Positions 43,213 through 52,574 of a stretch of DNA of 64,000 nt are shown piece after piece. This DNA comes from Aquimarina macrocephali JAMB N27 (GTDB taxonomy: Bacteria; Bacteroidota; Bacteroidia; Flavobacteriales; Flavobacteriaceae), in the NCBI RefSeq assembly GCF_000520995.1, contig NZ_JACA01000014.1, positions 62,001 to 126,000 on the forward strand, in the 5' to 3' direction. How positions within the stretch are numbered: position 1 is the first letter of the stretch; every line of letters begins with the position of its first letter. The translations under genes and the position numbers were made by a program. A model generated the notes under the pieces. That model saw only the letters and a list, made by a program, of their open reading frames with translations, ran no database searches and was not told where the DNA came from.

Positions 43213-46200
43213 ATGTTAATCTCCTTATTACGTTTTGAAGCCAGTTATCAACTTAAACAAAAGGCTTTTATTGGTTTTATTATTATTTTTCTTGCTTTTG
43301 GGTTCATATTAGGAAGCCAGGGTAATGGTTTGGCTAAAGTAAATCTTAACTCTGCATACCAGATTAGTTATAATATTGCTTTATTATCATTAGGATGTGA
43401 GTTTGCTATTATGTTTTTTGTCATTAGCGGAGTGTTACGAGATAAACAATATCGGATGGAAGCCATAATGTACAGTACATCGATAAAAAAGAACCACTTT
43501 TTCATTAGTAGGTTTCTTGGAGTATTATTATTCAGTTTACTGGTTTTTACCATGACACTGGTTGGCTTTGCATTAGGGACATATATGCCGGGTTTGGATC
43601 CAGAACGTTTAACTTCTTTTCATTTAGATTATTATCTGTGGACATGGCTACTCATAGTTTTGCCTAATGTTTTTATTTGTACTGCATTTGTTTTTTCGGT
43701 TAGCGCGTTTAGCAAGAATAATATCGCTACATATATTAGTGCAATTACGATATATGCACTATACTGGATTTGCTCTATTTTTTTTAATTCCCCTTTGTTA
43801 GCTGCCGCAACACCCGCATCACCAGAAAATATGATTATAGCAGCGTTGGCAGATCCGTTTGGGATTTCAGCTTTTTTTGAACAAACTCAATACTGGACTC
43901 CTTTCGAAAAAAACACACGATTACTTTCTTTTTCTGGTAATTTTCTTTGGAACAGAATTTTCTGGGTTTCAATATCATTAGTGGTATTAAAAATAACGTA
44001 CACCTATTTTTCTTTTAAGAAATTAAAGCAAAAAAGTAAAAGAGCCATACTTATTGAAGAAAAAGAAATAGTAAAGAAAGCATACAAACCCATTTATACT
44101 ATAACAGCGACTATAAAGGCACATGTAGCAAGTTTTAAATCTTTATTGAGAATCGAACTTACCAATGTGTTTAAGAGCCTACCTTTTATAGCTATTATAC
44201 TGATTTGGATAGTTATTGTTGTTACTGAAATTTACTCAAGAGTTAATCAAGGAGGAGCATATAATGATAGTTTATACCCAACAACAGACTTGCTTATTTG
44301 GTTGATTAAAGATCCGTTACCATTTTTAGGATTATTACTAATTGTATTTTATAGTGGTGAATTAGTTTGGCGCGAACGTAGCTTGCAATTTAGTGGTATA
44401 ATTGATGCTACCCCAGCTTCGAATATGGTATTCTTTTTATCAAAAGCCATTACACTTATTCTACTACCGGTTATATTGATCGCAATAAGTATTCTTATCG
44501 CTATTGGTATTCAAATAACAAAAGGCTATTATATTTTTGAAATTTGGCAGTACCTCTCTATGTTTTATTATTCGGGAATGACCTTTCTCTTTTATATTTT
44601 ATTAGCACTATTCATTCAAAGTTTATCGCCTAATAAATATGCAGGTATGGCAATTACAGGGCTGATTATTATCTTTTTTGGTAGTTCTCTTGCTTCATTA
44701 ATAGGAATTGAACATCCATTACTTCGGATAGGAAGTTTCCCAGCTATAGAGTATACCAATATGACAGGGTATGGAGATTATACAAAACCTTTTCATTATT
44801 ATGCTATGCATTGGACTACACTAGGTTTGATATTAATGTTATTGTCTTTTAAATTATGGCAACGAGGTACCACCCATAAGTTTGCTTTCAGATTAAAACA
44901 ACTTCGATATCATTGGAAAAAATGGCAACTTACAACACTTGTTTTCTTTGGGATAGTATTTATTACTTCGGGAGCTACTATATATTACAATAGAAATATT
45001 ATAAACGAATATGTTACAGTAAGCGATAATTTAGATTTCCGTGAAACATATGAAAAAAAATATAAGAAATATGATGTCCCCAGACAGCTCGTTCCGGTAG
45101 CAATAAAAACCAAAGTGGATATATATCCAGATGAGAATTTCTATACTATTAAGGCTGATTATATACTCGAAAACAGAGGAGAAAAGGCTTTACAAGAATT
45201 CTTTATTTATGAAAGAATTCCTGTTACCAACATGTCTATAGAAAATGCAATATTACAAAAACATGATAGTGTTTACGATATTCGAATTTTTAGATTCGAA
45301 GAACCTTTGGCTCCGGGAGAACAGATAAAATATACCTATGAACTAACCTATCAAAAAAAGGGGTTTGAAACCAGTACTATTTTGGTTAATAACGGGTCAT
45401 TTATACAGCATAGTAATTTTGAACCAATTTTGGGATACACTACGAGTTTTGAAATCACAGATTCGTTTGAAAGAGAAAAGCGTGGGTTACCAAAACAAAT
45501 AGAGGATGAAAACAATGCTAGCCATTTTAGTGCTGTTGATGCATCATATGTTAAATTACCATACGAAACAGTGGTATCTACACAAAAAGATCAAACTGCT
45601 ATAGCAACTGGAGAATTGATAAAAAGCTGGCATGAAAACGACAGAAACTTTTATCATTATAAATCATCTCATGACATTATTCCTTTTTTGGCTTACTATT
45701 CGGGAGCTTATGAGATCGAGAAAGAAAACTATAAAGGAGTAGAAATCGAACAATATTATCACCCGGGACATGAGTATAACATCAATACTATTTCTAAGAG
45801 TACCAGACAAACTTTAGATTATTGTCAAAAACACTTTATAGATTATAAGTTTGATCATATACGAATTGCAGAAATACCAGGACATTGGCGGTTTGGAGGG
45901 CAAGCGCAACCAGGTACCATTGCAATGGTAGAAGATCGATTATATCTCACTGATAATCGCAATACAGACAATTTTGATCTAGTAGCCAAACGAACTATTC
46001 ATGAAGTCGCACACCAATGGTGGGGGCATATGCTTACTCCTAAAAATGTAGATGGTGGAGGATTAATTACCGAAGGATTAACCAAATACACCGAAGCAGT
46101 TATTATGGAAAAATACTATGGTAAAAAGGCAATTTGGCAATTAAGTAAATCAGCAAATACACGTTACTTTTCTGGTCGCTCTTATGCTACTGATCCAGAA

Positions 46201-46788
46201 CCTCCTTTATACCTGGGAGAAGGCCAATCTTATTTATTGTACGGAAAAAGTTATGTATCTCTACTTGCTCTAAAAGATTTGATCGGAGAGCATAAGATGA
46301 ATGAAGCAATGAGAAGACTGGCAATCAAGTACAAAGACGAAAAAGAATCTAAAGTTACATCAACAGAGTTATTAAACGAGTTTTATGCGGTTACACCCGA
46401 GGAGTATCATATTTTGATTGATGATTGGTTTAAGCGTATTATCACATATGATTTAAAAATTGAAAATGCTGAAGTTACAGCACTTACTAATGGCAAATAT
46501 GAAGTTACTATAGACATTTTTGCAAAACGTTTTGAAACAAAAGAAAATGGAGAAGCAGTAGCGATTTCGATAGATGAACCTATTCAACTTGGGATGTTTT
46601 CAAAAGACCCGAGTACAATTGATAATCAAGACTCGATAGTATACTTAAAACCGCATCAGATTAATGCAAATCAAATGCAGTTTAAACTTCTCGTAGATGA
46701 GATTCCACAATATATCTCGATTGATCCTTTTGGTACTCGCTTGGATGCAAATAATGTTGATAACACCAAGAGACCAGTATCTAAATGA
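43213..46788 (+). CDS. ABC permease fused to an M1 family aminopeptidase domain, module A
   Basis: A 1191-residue fusion. Residues of about 1-590 form an ABC-2 permease in two blocks of six helices with a charged loop at about 270-310. Residues of about 620-1190 form an M1-type domain outside the membrane with HEVAH (His930, Glu931, His934) and the third ligand Glu954 in TEGLTKY. The substrate-motif region GGQAQPG lies before it. The ligand spacing is HExxH-x19-E, one longer than classical M1. It may export a peptide and cut it, or cut imported peptides at the surface; the substrate is unknown. Confidence 0.93.
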   Translation: MLISLLRFEASYQLKQKAFIGFIIIFLAFGFILGSQGNGLAKVNLNSAYQISYNIALLSLGCEFAIMFFVISGVLRDKQYRMEAIMYSTSIKKNHFFISRFLGVLLFSLLVFTMTLVGFALGTYMPGLDPERLTSFHLDYYLWTWLLIVLPNVFICTAFVFSVSAFSKNNIATYISAITIYALYWICSIFFNSPLLAAATPASPENMIIAALADPFGISAFFEQTQYWTPFEKNTRLLSFSGNFLWNRIFWVSISLVVLKITYTYFSFKKLKQKSKRAILIEEKEIVKKAYKPIYTITATIKAHVASFKSLLRIELTNVFKSLPFIAIILIWIVIVVTEIYSRVNQGGAYNDSLYPTTDLLIWLIKDPLPFLGLLLIVFYSGELVWRERSLQFSGIIDATPASNMVFFLSKAITLILLPVILIAISILIAIGIQITKGYYIFEIWQYLSMFYYSGMTFLFYILLALFIQSLSPNKYAGMAITGLIIIFFGSSLASLIGIEHPLLRIGSFPAIEYTNMTGYGDYTKPFHYYAMHWTTLGLILMLLSFKLWQRGTTHKFAFRLKQLRYHWKKWQLTTLVFFGIVFITSGATIYYNRNIINEYVTVSDNLDFRETYEKKYKKYDVPRQLVPVAIKTKVDIYPDENFYTIKADYILENRGEKALQEFFIYERIPVTNMSIENAILQKHDSVYDIRIFRFEEPLAPGEQIKYTYELTYQKKGFETSTILVNNGSFIQHSNFEPILGYTTSFEITDSFEREKRGLPKQIEDENNASHFSAVDASYVKLPYETVVSTQKDQTAIATGELIKSWHENDRNFYHYKSSHDIIPFLAYYSGAYEIEKENYKGVEIEQYYHPGHEYNINTISKSTRQTLDYCQKHFIDYKFDHIRIAEIPGHWRFGGQAQPGTIAMVEDRLYLTDNRNTDNFDLVAKRTIHEVAHQWWGHMLTPKNVDGGGLITEGLTKYTEAVIMEKYYGKKAIWQLSKSANTRYFSGRSYATDPEPPLYLGEGQSYLLYGKSYVSLLALKDLIGEHKMNEAMRRLAIKYKDEKESKVTSTELLNEFYAVTPEEYHILIDDWFKRIITYDLKIENAEVTALTNGKYEVTIDIFAKRFETKENGEAVAISIDEPIQLGMFSKDPSTIDNQDSIVYLKPHQINANQMQFKLLVDEIPQYISIDPFGTRLDANNVDNTKRPVSK

Positions 46789-46866
46789 TTAATTTATGAT
46801 ATGGTAAAAAATAATGGGAGTGTAAAAAAGAATTCATAACTTTCAAAATTCTATTATATTGAATCT

Positions 46867-47436
46867 ATGAATAAAATACACTTCCTTATTTTTTTACTAG
46901 GTTGTTTTACAGCATCCTTCTCTCAGGACACAAATGAGGTTCAGCAATTTTGGAGCTCATTACAGAATTTATGTGGAAAATCATTCGAAGGGAGCCTGGA
47001 GTTACCCAAAGAAGATGAGCAATTTGGTGGCAAACGATTAGTCATGCATGTACGTTACTGTAGTGATACCGTTATAAAAATACCTTTTTTTGTTGGAGAT
47101 GATAAATCCAGAACCTGGGTGTTAACGTATAAAGATAATCGCATAACGTTAAAACATGATCATAGGCATGAAGATGGCTCTGAGGATAAAATTACTCAAT
47201 ATGGTGGTAGTACAACAAATCTAGGGCAAAAAGGGATACAAATATTTCCTGCAGATGAAGAAACCAAAAAAATGATTCCCGCAGCCTCTACTAATGTTTG
47301 GTGGATTACAGTTGATGATACAACTTTTACCTATAACTTAAGACGTTTAGGGACTCCACGTGTTTTTAAAGTTGTAATGGATATCACAAAACCGGTAGAA
47401 AACCCTGATGCTCCTTGGGGTTGGGTAAAGGATTAA
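46867..47436 (+). CDS. Secreted protein of unknown function
   Basis: A 189-residue exported protein with a signal peptide (IHFLIFLLGCFTASFSQ). The mature part has two Cys (in NLCGKSF and RYCSDT), beta strands with many charged residues (RTWVLTYKDNRITLKHDHRHEDG), and a C-terminal NPDAPWGWVKD. I do not recognise the family. It stands between the exporter and the Lrp gene on the same strand, with gaps of 78 and 27 bases. Confidence 0.78.
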   Translation: MNKIHFLIFLLGCFTASFSQDTNEVQQFWSSLQNLCGKSFEGSLELPKEDEQFGGKRLVMHVRYCSDTVIKIPFFVGDDKSRTWVLTYKDNRITLKHDHRHEDGSEDKITQYGGSTTNLGQKGIQIFPADEETKKMIPAASTNVWWITVDDTTFTYNLRRLGTPRVFKVVMDITKPVENPDAPWGWVKD

Positions 47437-47463
47437 TACATCCTCAATTATAGTATTGTATTT

Positions 47464-47874
47464 ATGTTGGATAATATAGATCATAAAATTATCAATAGAC
47501 TTAATGATAATTCAAGAGCGTCTTATGTTGAAATAGGTCGACAAATAGGACTTTCTCCATCCTCGGTTAGAGAACGTATCCAAAAATTAGAGGACCTTGG
47601 AATTATAAAGGGGTATAGGGTTGAATTGGATAATAAAAAACTAGGTTTTGGTATAGAAGTTCTTATTATGCTTAAATTATTTAGCGGAAACCTGAATGTG
47701 TTTTGTAGTGAATTAGATAAATTCCCGGAAATTGTTGAAGCACACCGTGTTACAGGGGCACACAATATTTCTATGAAAGTGAAATTAGTTGATCAATTAC
47801 ACTTACAACAGTTTATTGATAAACTACTACGCTATGGTGACCCTACAACGTATTTAATTTTATCTGATATTTAA
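47464..47874 (+). CDS. Lrp/AsnC family transcriptional regulator
   Basis: A 136-residue regulator with the N-terminal helix-turn-helix (IGRQIGLSPSSVRERIQKLEDLGIIKGY) and a C-terminal ligand-binding RAM/AsnC domain (EIVEAHRVTGAHNISMKVKL). It is short for the family (usually 150-160), but both domains are recognisable. It ends 4 bases inside the convergent gene at 47871-48197. Such proteins usually sense amino acids; its targets are unknown. Confidence 0.92.
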   Translation: MLDNIDHKIINRLNDNSRASYVEIGRQIGLSPSSVRERIQKLEDLGIIKGYRVELDNKKLGFGIEVLIMLKLFSGNLNVFCSELDKFPEIVEAHRVTGAHNISMKVKLVDQLHLQQFIDKLLRYGDPTTYLILSDI

Positions 47875-48197
47875 CTCATTTCACCTTCACCAACAGGTTC
47901 ATTAGCAGTAGAAATCCTAGAATTATTGAAGTCATTATCATTATTGAAATAAACATAGATTGGGCTTTCATTTCTTAGCATGTCTATTAAATGTTGTAAT
48001 TGATCATGATGATAATAAAAGCTATAATATGATCCAGAAACTGTTGCTACGGGGAGTACAGCATTAGGGTCTTCTCTAAACCAAACCGAACAGGTTTCTC
48101 CACCAGCTCCCTTTAAAATTAAATTGGTTTTTCCTAAGCTTCGGGATGACCAATTGTAATATGAATATGTTTTTACTTGAAAAGATGATTGTGCCAT
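47871..48197 (-). CDS. Small cytoplasmic protein of unknown function
   Basis: A 108-residue protein without signal peptide or membrane helix, beta-rich at the start (FQVKTYSYYNWSS, NLILKGAGGETCSVWF) and with an aromatic middle (SYYSFYYHHDQLQHLIDML). The pattern is of a small conserved domain found in other Bacteroidetes, but I cannot name it. It converges on the Lrp gene with a 4-base overlap and lies past the end of the HTH membrane-protein gene. Confidence 0.7.
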   Translation of the reverse strand: MAQSSFQVKTYSYYNWSSRSLGKTNLILKGAGGETCSVWFREDPNAVLPVATVSGSYYSFYYHHDQLQHLIDMLRNESPIYVYFNNDNDFNNSRISTANEPVGEGEMS

Positions 48198-48315
48198 AAC
48201 TTTATAAATTTATTATGACCAAATATACAATGGGAGGTTTTGAGATAAAAGAGTTAAAAGACTGATTGGTAACAGTTAAATCCCTGTTTTTTTTTAAAAA
48301 ATTGATATGCAATAC

Positions 48316-49587
48316 CTAATTTTTTACATTGAAATCATGATTTATAATTGTTTTTTCATCAGGGTCTTCAGTAATATTTAGATAACTAACTTCTCCTGCA
48401 CCCAAAAACCGGTAACGAATACCCACAAATTTTCCTATAGATTTATTGTATTGTCTCGAGTAAATTTCTTTATCATCAATAAAAACAGCCACTTTTTTTT
48501 CTTTGATATTGATATCGATAGCTCTGAAATCAGAAAAATCAACCCCAAAAGCAGAAAGATCATGCTCTTTACCTCTTAAGTACACATCATTAAGCATTAC
48601 ATTGATATCCGAAACACATCCCGGAATAGAGAAGGGTACTATTAAAGCTCCGTTGGTACCTAATATAACAATTCTGAGTTTTTGACAAACCGCCCATTTT
48701 TCTCTATACAGGTTACGAACAGAGGTTTTGATTCTGATATTATCTCCAGATACATCTCCAAAATCTTTTACCAAATGAAAAGTAGAAACCACAGGCTCTA
48801 TTGTAGATTTAATTTCATTGAGTATAATATTTGAAAAAGATAACCTATCTCGAAGTAAATCTGTATTTGCGACGTATTTTGGAATAGGTTTATAATCTAT
48901 GGTACTCATCCAACTATTTGATGTAATAAACAAATCATGCTCTTTTATAATTTTCCCATCAACCAGAAGTTTAGCACCAAAATATCCAGGAAAATAATAA
49001 ATACCAGTAGCTTTCTTTTGTTCTGGTCTTATTTTAATAGTTTTTGTAACATCCCAAAACTGTTGAATGTAAATACTATCAGATTTAATAGTATTTAAAT
49101 CAAAATCAAAAACTACAGAATTTGGTAACCCTTCTGTTATTGGTCTACTACTAAAAGTAATTTTTGAAAAATCGGTATCGGTTATAGTATCGTTTTTAGC
49201 TCCAATCATAGAATAAAATGAAATAAATACAACAGTCATAATCGAGGCAGAGACCATAATAACACCAAGATTATGAGTTATTTTTTTTTCTACCCAAGAA
49301 GGTTTTTTGACATCATTTTTATTCTTAAAATCTCTCCAATTTGCATATCCGGCAAATTGTGAGAGTGTATTTAATGTACTAATGCTTGGTGCACTTTTAT
49401 AATTTACCTTACCCCAAACACGTTTTAAAGTTGTTGGACTTAAAAGGATACCGGTATTTTGCTGAATACTTTCGCTCAATTCAATGAATACATCATTATG
49501 CCATTGATCAGAGTTTCCCCACTTAAGTTTCTCTTCGATTTCAAGCAAACACTTTTTTACTAATTTATGTTCTGGATATGTGTTCAT
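48316..49587 (-). CDS. HTH-like/transmembrane protein with a C-terminal concanavalin-like domain
   Basis: A 423-residue protein from the ATG at 49587. Residues of about 25-95 look like a DNA-binding-like domain common in Bacteroidetes (GILLSPTTLKRVWGKVNYKSAPSIS as consecutive helices, then FAGYANWRDF). One transmembrane helix lies at about 107-127. The outer part is beta-rich and ends in GRYRFLGAGEV-like strands of a jelly-roll (LamG-like) type, with YLNITED. This order would let an outside domain talk to an inside DNA-binding domain. It is divergent from a second jelly-roll protein gene; repeats lie between them. Confidence 0.75.
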   Translation of the reverse strand: MNTYPEHKLVKKCLLEIEEKLKWGNSDQWHNDVFIELSESIQQNTGILLSPTTLKRVWGKVNYKSAPSISTLNTLSQFAGYANWRDFKNKNDVKKPSWVEKKITHNLGVIMVSASIMTVVFISFYSMIGAKNDTITDTDFSKITFSSRPITEGLPNSVVFDFDLNTIKSDSIYIQQFWDVTKTIKIRPEQKKATGIYYFPGYFGAKLLVDGKIIKEHDLFITSNSWMSTIDYKPIPKYVANTDLLRDRLSFSNIILNEIKSTIEPVVSTFHLVKDFGDVSGDNIRIKTSVRNLYREKWAVCQKLRIVILGTNGALIVPFSIPGCVSDINVMLNDVYLRGKEHDLSAFGVDFSDFRAIDINIKEKKVAVFIDDKEIYSRQYNKSIGKFVGIRYRFLGAGEVSYLNITEDPDEKTIINHDFNVKN

Positions 49588-49615
49588 AATATTAAACAAA
49601 AGTCATCAAAAATTA

Positions 49616-49652
49616 CGACTTGAACAACATTGAATCAACTTGCACCAACTTG
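49616..49652. promoter_or_regulatory. Phased short repeats between divergent genes
   Basis: CGACTTG (49616), CAACATTG (49625), CAACTTG (49636) and CAACTTG (49646) lie about 10 bases apart, so all face the same side of the DNA helix. This fits a cooperative binding site controlling the two divergent genes. Confidence 0.45.
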
Positions 49653-49708
49653 TTTTCACATTGTCTATCATACATTAGAACTTTGATTAAAATCAAAAAA
49701 CAAAATTC

Positions 49709-50815
49709 ATGATGAGGGTTACAATATATATTCTATTTAGTATTTTTTTTATTCAGCCAGGGAATTCTCAAAATATAATTCCTTTAGATACCATAAACTG
49801 GGAAATAAATGCGCAATCATATGTTTTAAAAAATTATAAAGGAAAAGATGCCATTTATATTCAGCGTGGCTTAGCATATTTAAAAGATACTAAATTTCTA
49901 AATGGTACTATTGAGTTTGATGTATATCTAACCAATCAACAGGGATTTCCTGGTGTTCGTTTTAGAGCTTCTGATAGGAATAATATGGAATCCTTTTATC
50001 TGCGAGCACATCTTTCTGGTAAACCCGATGCAAATCAAGTTGCACCTGTTATTAATGGCATAACACCATGGCAACTTTATTTTGGCCCTAGATATTCTTT
50101 TGCATATGATTATAATTATGATGATTGGACTCATGTGAAAATAGTAGTAAATGGTCGTAGAGCACAGATATATCTGGACTATTCTAAAACTCCAAACCTA
50201 TCATGGGATCTGGTTCATGAACCTCGAGAGGGTGAGATCGCAATAGGAGGAGGGGGAGCTGCTGCAATGCATTATGCTAATTTCAAAATTGATAATAGTA
50301 AATATGAAATAGTAGATTTTAAACCTATAAAAAGGAAACCTATCGATGGGTTGATTTCTCAATGGGAAGTGTCTGATATATTTGAAGAAAAATCTGTACA
50401 TGACCCAATGAAACTAAAAGAGATAATTGAATCCAGAAAATGGGGAAAAAAAATCAAAGTAGAAGAAGGTACCGCGGCAAACATTGCAAGAGAAGTGGTT
50501 TTGATTGATGGAACTCCTGGAAACACTGTTTTTGCAAAAATTAAAATTACATCTAATAAAGACCAAATAAAACTTTTTGAATTCGGTTACAGTGATAGAG
50601 TAGTCGCTATTTTAAATGGTAAACCTATTTATAAAGGTACGAATAGATGGCGCTCGAGGGATTACCGATATTTGGGTACCATAGGGTTGTTTGATGCGAT
50701 ATACCTAAATCTGAAAAAAGGAGAAAACACACTTCTATTTGCTGTTTCTGAAGATTTTGGAGGCTGGTTGGTAACAGGGAAATTTCCTGATCAAAAAGGG
50801 ATTGATATAGAATAA
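49709..50815 (+). CDS. Secreted concanavalin/LamG-like domain protein
   Basis: A 368-residue exported protein with a signal peptide (TIYILFSIFFIQPGNSQ). Residues of about 25-200 form a lectin-like jelly-roll (GTIEFDVYLTNQQGFPGVRF, SFYLRAHLSG, DDWTHVKIVVNGRRAQIYLD, MHYANFKID). The remaining 160 residues form a second beta domain (EFGYSDRVVAILNGKPIYKG, NTLLFAVSEDFGGWLV). It could bind or hydrolyse a glycan, but no catalytic motif is evident. It is divergent from the HTH membrane gene across 121 bases with phased repeats. Confidence 0.8.
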   Translation: MMRVTIYILFSIFFIQPGNSQNIIPLDTINWEINAQSYVLKNYKGKDAIYIQRGLAYLKDTKFLNGTIEFDVYLTNQQGFPGVRFRASDRNNMESFYLRAHLSGKPDANQVAPVINGITPWQLYFGPRYSFAYDYNYDDWTHVKIVVNGRRAQIYLDYSKTPNLSWDLVHEPREGEIAIGGGGAAAMHYANFKIDNSKYEIVDFKPIKRKPIDGLISQWEVSDIFEEKSVHDPMKLKEIIESRKWGKKIKVEEGTAANIAREVVLIDGTPGNTVFAKIKITSNKDQIKLFEFGYSDRVVAILNGKPIYKGTNRWRSRDYRYLGTIGLFDAIYLNLKKGENTLLFAVSEDFGGWLVTGKFPDQKGIDIE

Positions 50816-50886
50816 AGCAATCCATTAATAAAAATAATAATTGTTGATCTTTGATAGAGATGAAGTAACCGGGTAATAATTAAAAT

Positions 50887-51576
50887 TTAACTAAGTAAGT
50901 CATTAATATTTGGCCTATACATTTTCCCCACAGGAATTTTGTGATCCTTAATTGTTATTCGGTTGCCTTCAATTAGTTCTATTTTAGTCTTTGCTATAAT
51001 AAATGACTTGTGCACCTTTATAAAATCTTTTTTAGAAAGCATTTCTTCAAAAGAAGATAAAGTTTGATGAGTAATAATCATTTGATTCTGTAAATACACC
51101 TTTACATAATTTCCGTAAGCCTCTAAGAACAATAGATCTTTTAGTTTTACCTGATAGTGCTTTTTATTGTCTTTCAGAAAGATACTAGAATCATCTATGT
51201 TTTTTATGGTTTGCAAATGTAAGGCCAATATTTCCTGTACTTTTTGTATTGCTGTAACAAAACGTTGAAAACTAAACGGTTTTAGTAAATAATCATCAAT
51301 ATTAAGTTCATAGCCTTCTAATGCAAACTCTTTATATGCAGTAGTTACGATGATCTTAGGAGGGTTAGATAATGTTTTTAAAAAATCAAAACCTGTGAGC
51401 TTAGGCATATTAATATCTAGAAATACTAAATCTACCTGATGATGATTTAGATACTCCATAGCCTCAAAGGCATTATAACAATGTTTTTGAAGTGATAAAT
51501 AAGGTAAGTTACTACTGTAATCTTCAATAATATCATGTGAAGCAATCTCGTCGTCTATGATTATGTAGGTGATCAT
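50887..51576 (-). CDS. LytTR family response regulator, module B
   Basis: A 229-residue regulator with receiver (IIDDEIAS, phospho-acceptor in LVFLDINMPKLTG, TTAY, LLKPFS) and a LytTR domain (LLFLEAYGNYVKVYL, FIKVHKSFIIA, IPVGKMYR). It is the last gene of the four-gene leftward module B and overlaps the kinase gene by 4 bases. It probably controls the exporter of its own operon. Confidence 0.95.
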   Translation of the reverse strand: MITYIIIDDEIASHDIIEDYSSNLPYLSLQKHCYNAFEAMEYLNHHQVDLVFLDINMPKLTGFDFLKTLSNPPKIIVTTAYKEFALEGYELNIDDYLLKPFSFQRFVTAIQKVQEILALHLQTIKNIDDSSIFLKDNKKHYQVKLKDLLFLEAYGNYVKVYLQNQMIITHQTLSSFEEMLSKKDFIKVHKSFIIAKTKIELIEGNRITIKDHKIPVGKMYRPNINDLLS

Positions 51577-52565
51577 GATTTGTATAATTCTAATGTTACA
51601 AAATACACTTGATTTTGGTTGCTAATTGTCAATTTGTGTCTACCATTTGGGTAAAGTAAATTAAGGCGGTCTTGTAAATTTTCTAATCCAATACCTTCTG
51701 ACTTTATATGTGTATCGGGATCATAATTGTTTTTGATTGTAAATAATATCTGGGTATCATTTTCCTGTAATTCAATATGTATAAAAGATTGATTTATAAG
51801 TTTTTCTACTCCATGCTTAAACGAATTCTCTAATAAAATAATAAATAATAATGGAGGTATAGGGTAATCCTTATTACTAATACGGTGTTTAAAATCAATA
51901 TCAATTACCTTATGATACCTCGCTGTTTGTAACTCAATAAAATTGGTTAAATATTTAATTTCTTCTTCTAAGGGAACAGTTTCTTCTTTTCCATCATAAA
52001 TGGTAAATCGCATCATATCCGATAGTTTAAGCACATATTCTTGCGCTGTATCGGGGTCTTTTTTGATCAGTGAGTATAAATTATTAAGCGTATTAAAGAA
52101 AAAATGAGGGTTTATTTGGGTTTTTAAAAGTTCGAGCTCTGCTTTGGCTTTGTCATTTTTAAGAGTTTGTATTTTTGTCCACTGCTCAAATGCCCATGAA
52201 AAAATGATATAAAAAATCAATAGTGCTAATAATATCCCAAATAGATCTGTAAGCCATATATTATGATTTACTACCCAAAAACTCTCTTGATCGTCATCAA
52301 TTCTATTGGCCATATTTATTCCGAAAATCAACAGGCTAATTCCAGAAATGTAAACAATGATTTTTATAATTGAGCTTGTCCAATTTGTTTTTAATTTGCC
52401 TGTTTTAAATAGATAGAATAATAACATATAAGAAATAACTATACCAACAAGGATGTTTAAAAAGGTAGGTAATTCACTGTTAGCGTCTTTATAACCCCAG
52501 CTTAATGTGGCTAGGATTACAGAAAGAATACTTGTGATATAAAATCTCTTTTTTAATGTCATCAT
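51573..52565 (-). CDS. LytS-type sensor histidine kinase, module B
   Basis: A 330-residue membrane kinase with four predicted helices in the first 130 residues, then the PF06580 domain with INPHFFFNTLNNLYSL (phospho-acceptor His), the N-box ILLENSFKHGVE and the G-box GIGLENLQDRL. Two ATG codons stand in a row at the start. It lies 9 bases after the permease/peptidase gene in the same operon, unlike module A, where the kinase is divergent from the exporter. Confidence 0.94.
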   Translation of the reverse strand: MMTLKKRFYITSILSVILATLSWGYKDANSELPTFLNILVGIVISYMLLFYLFKTGKLKTNWTSSIIKIIVYISGISLLIFGINMANRIDDDQESFWVVNHNIWLTDLFGILLALLIFYIIFSWAFEQWTKIQTLKNDKAKAELELLKTQINPHFFFNTLNNLYSLIKKDPDTAQEYVLKLSDMMRFTIYDGKEETVPLEEEIKYLTNFIELQTARYHKVIDIDFKHRISNKDYPIPPLLFIILLENSFKHGVEKLINQSFIHIELQENDTQILFTIKNNYDPDTHIKSEGIGLENLQDRLNLLYPNGRHKLTISNQNQVYFVTLELYKS

Positions 52566-52574
52566 TCAAATATA

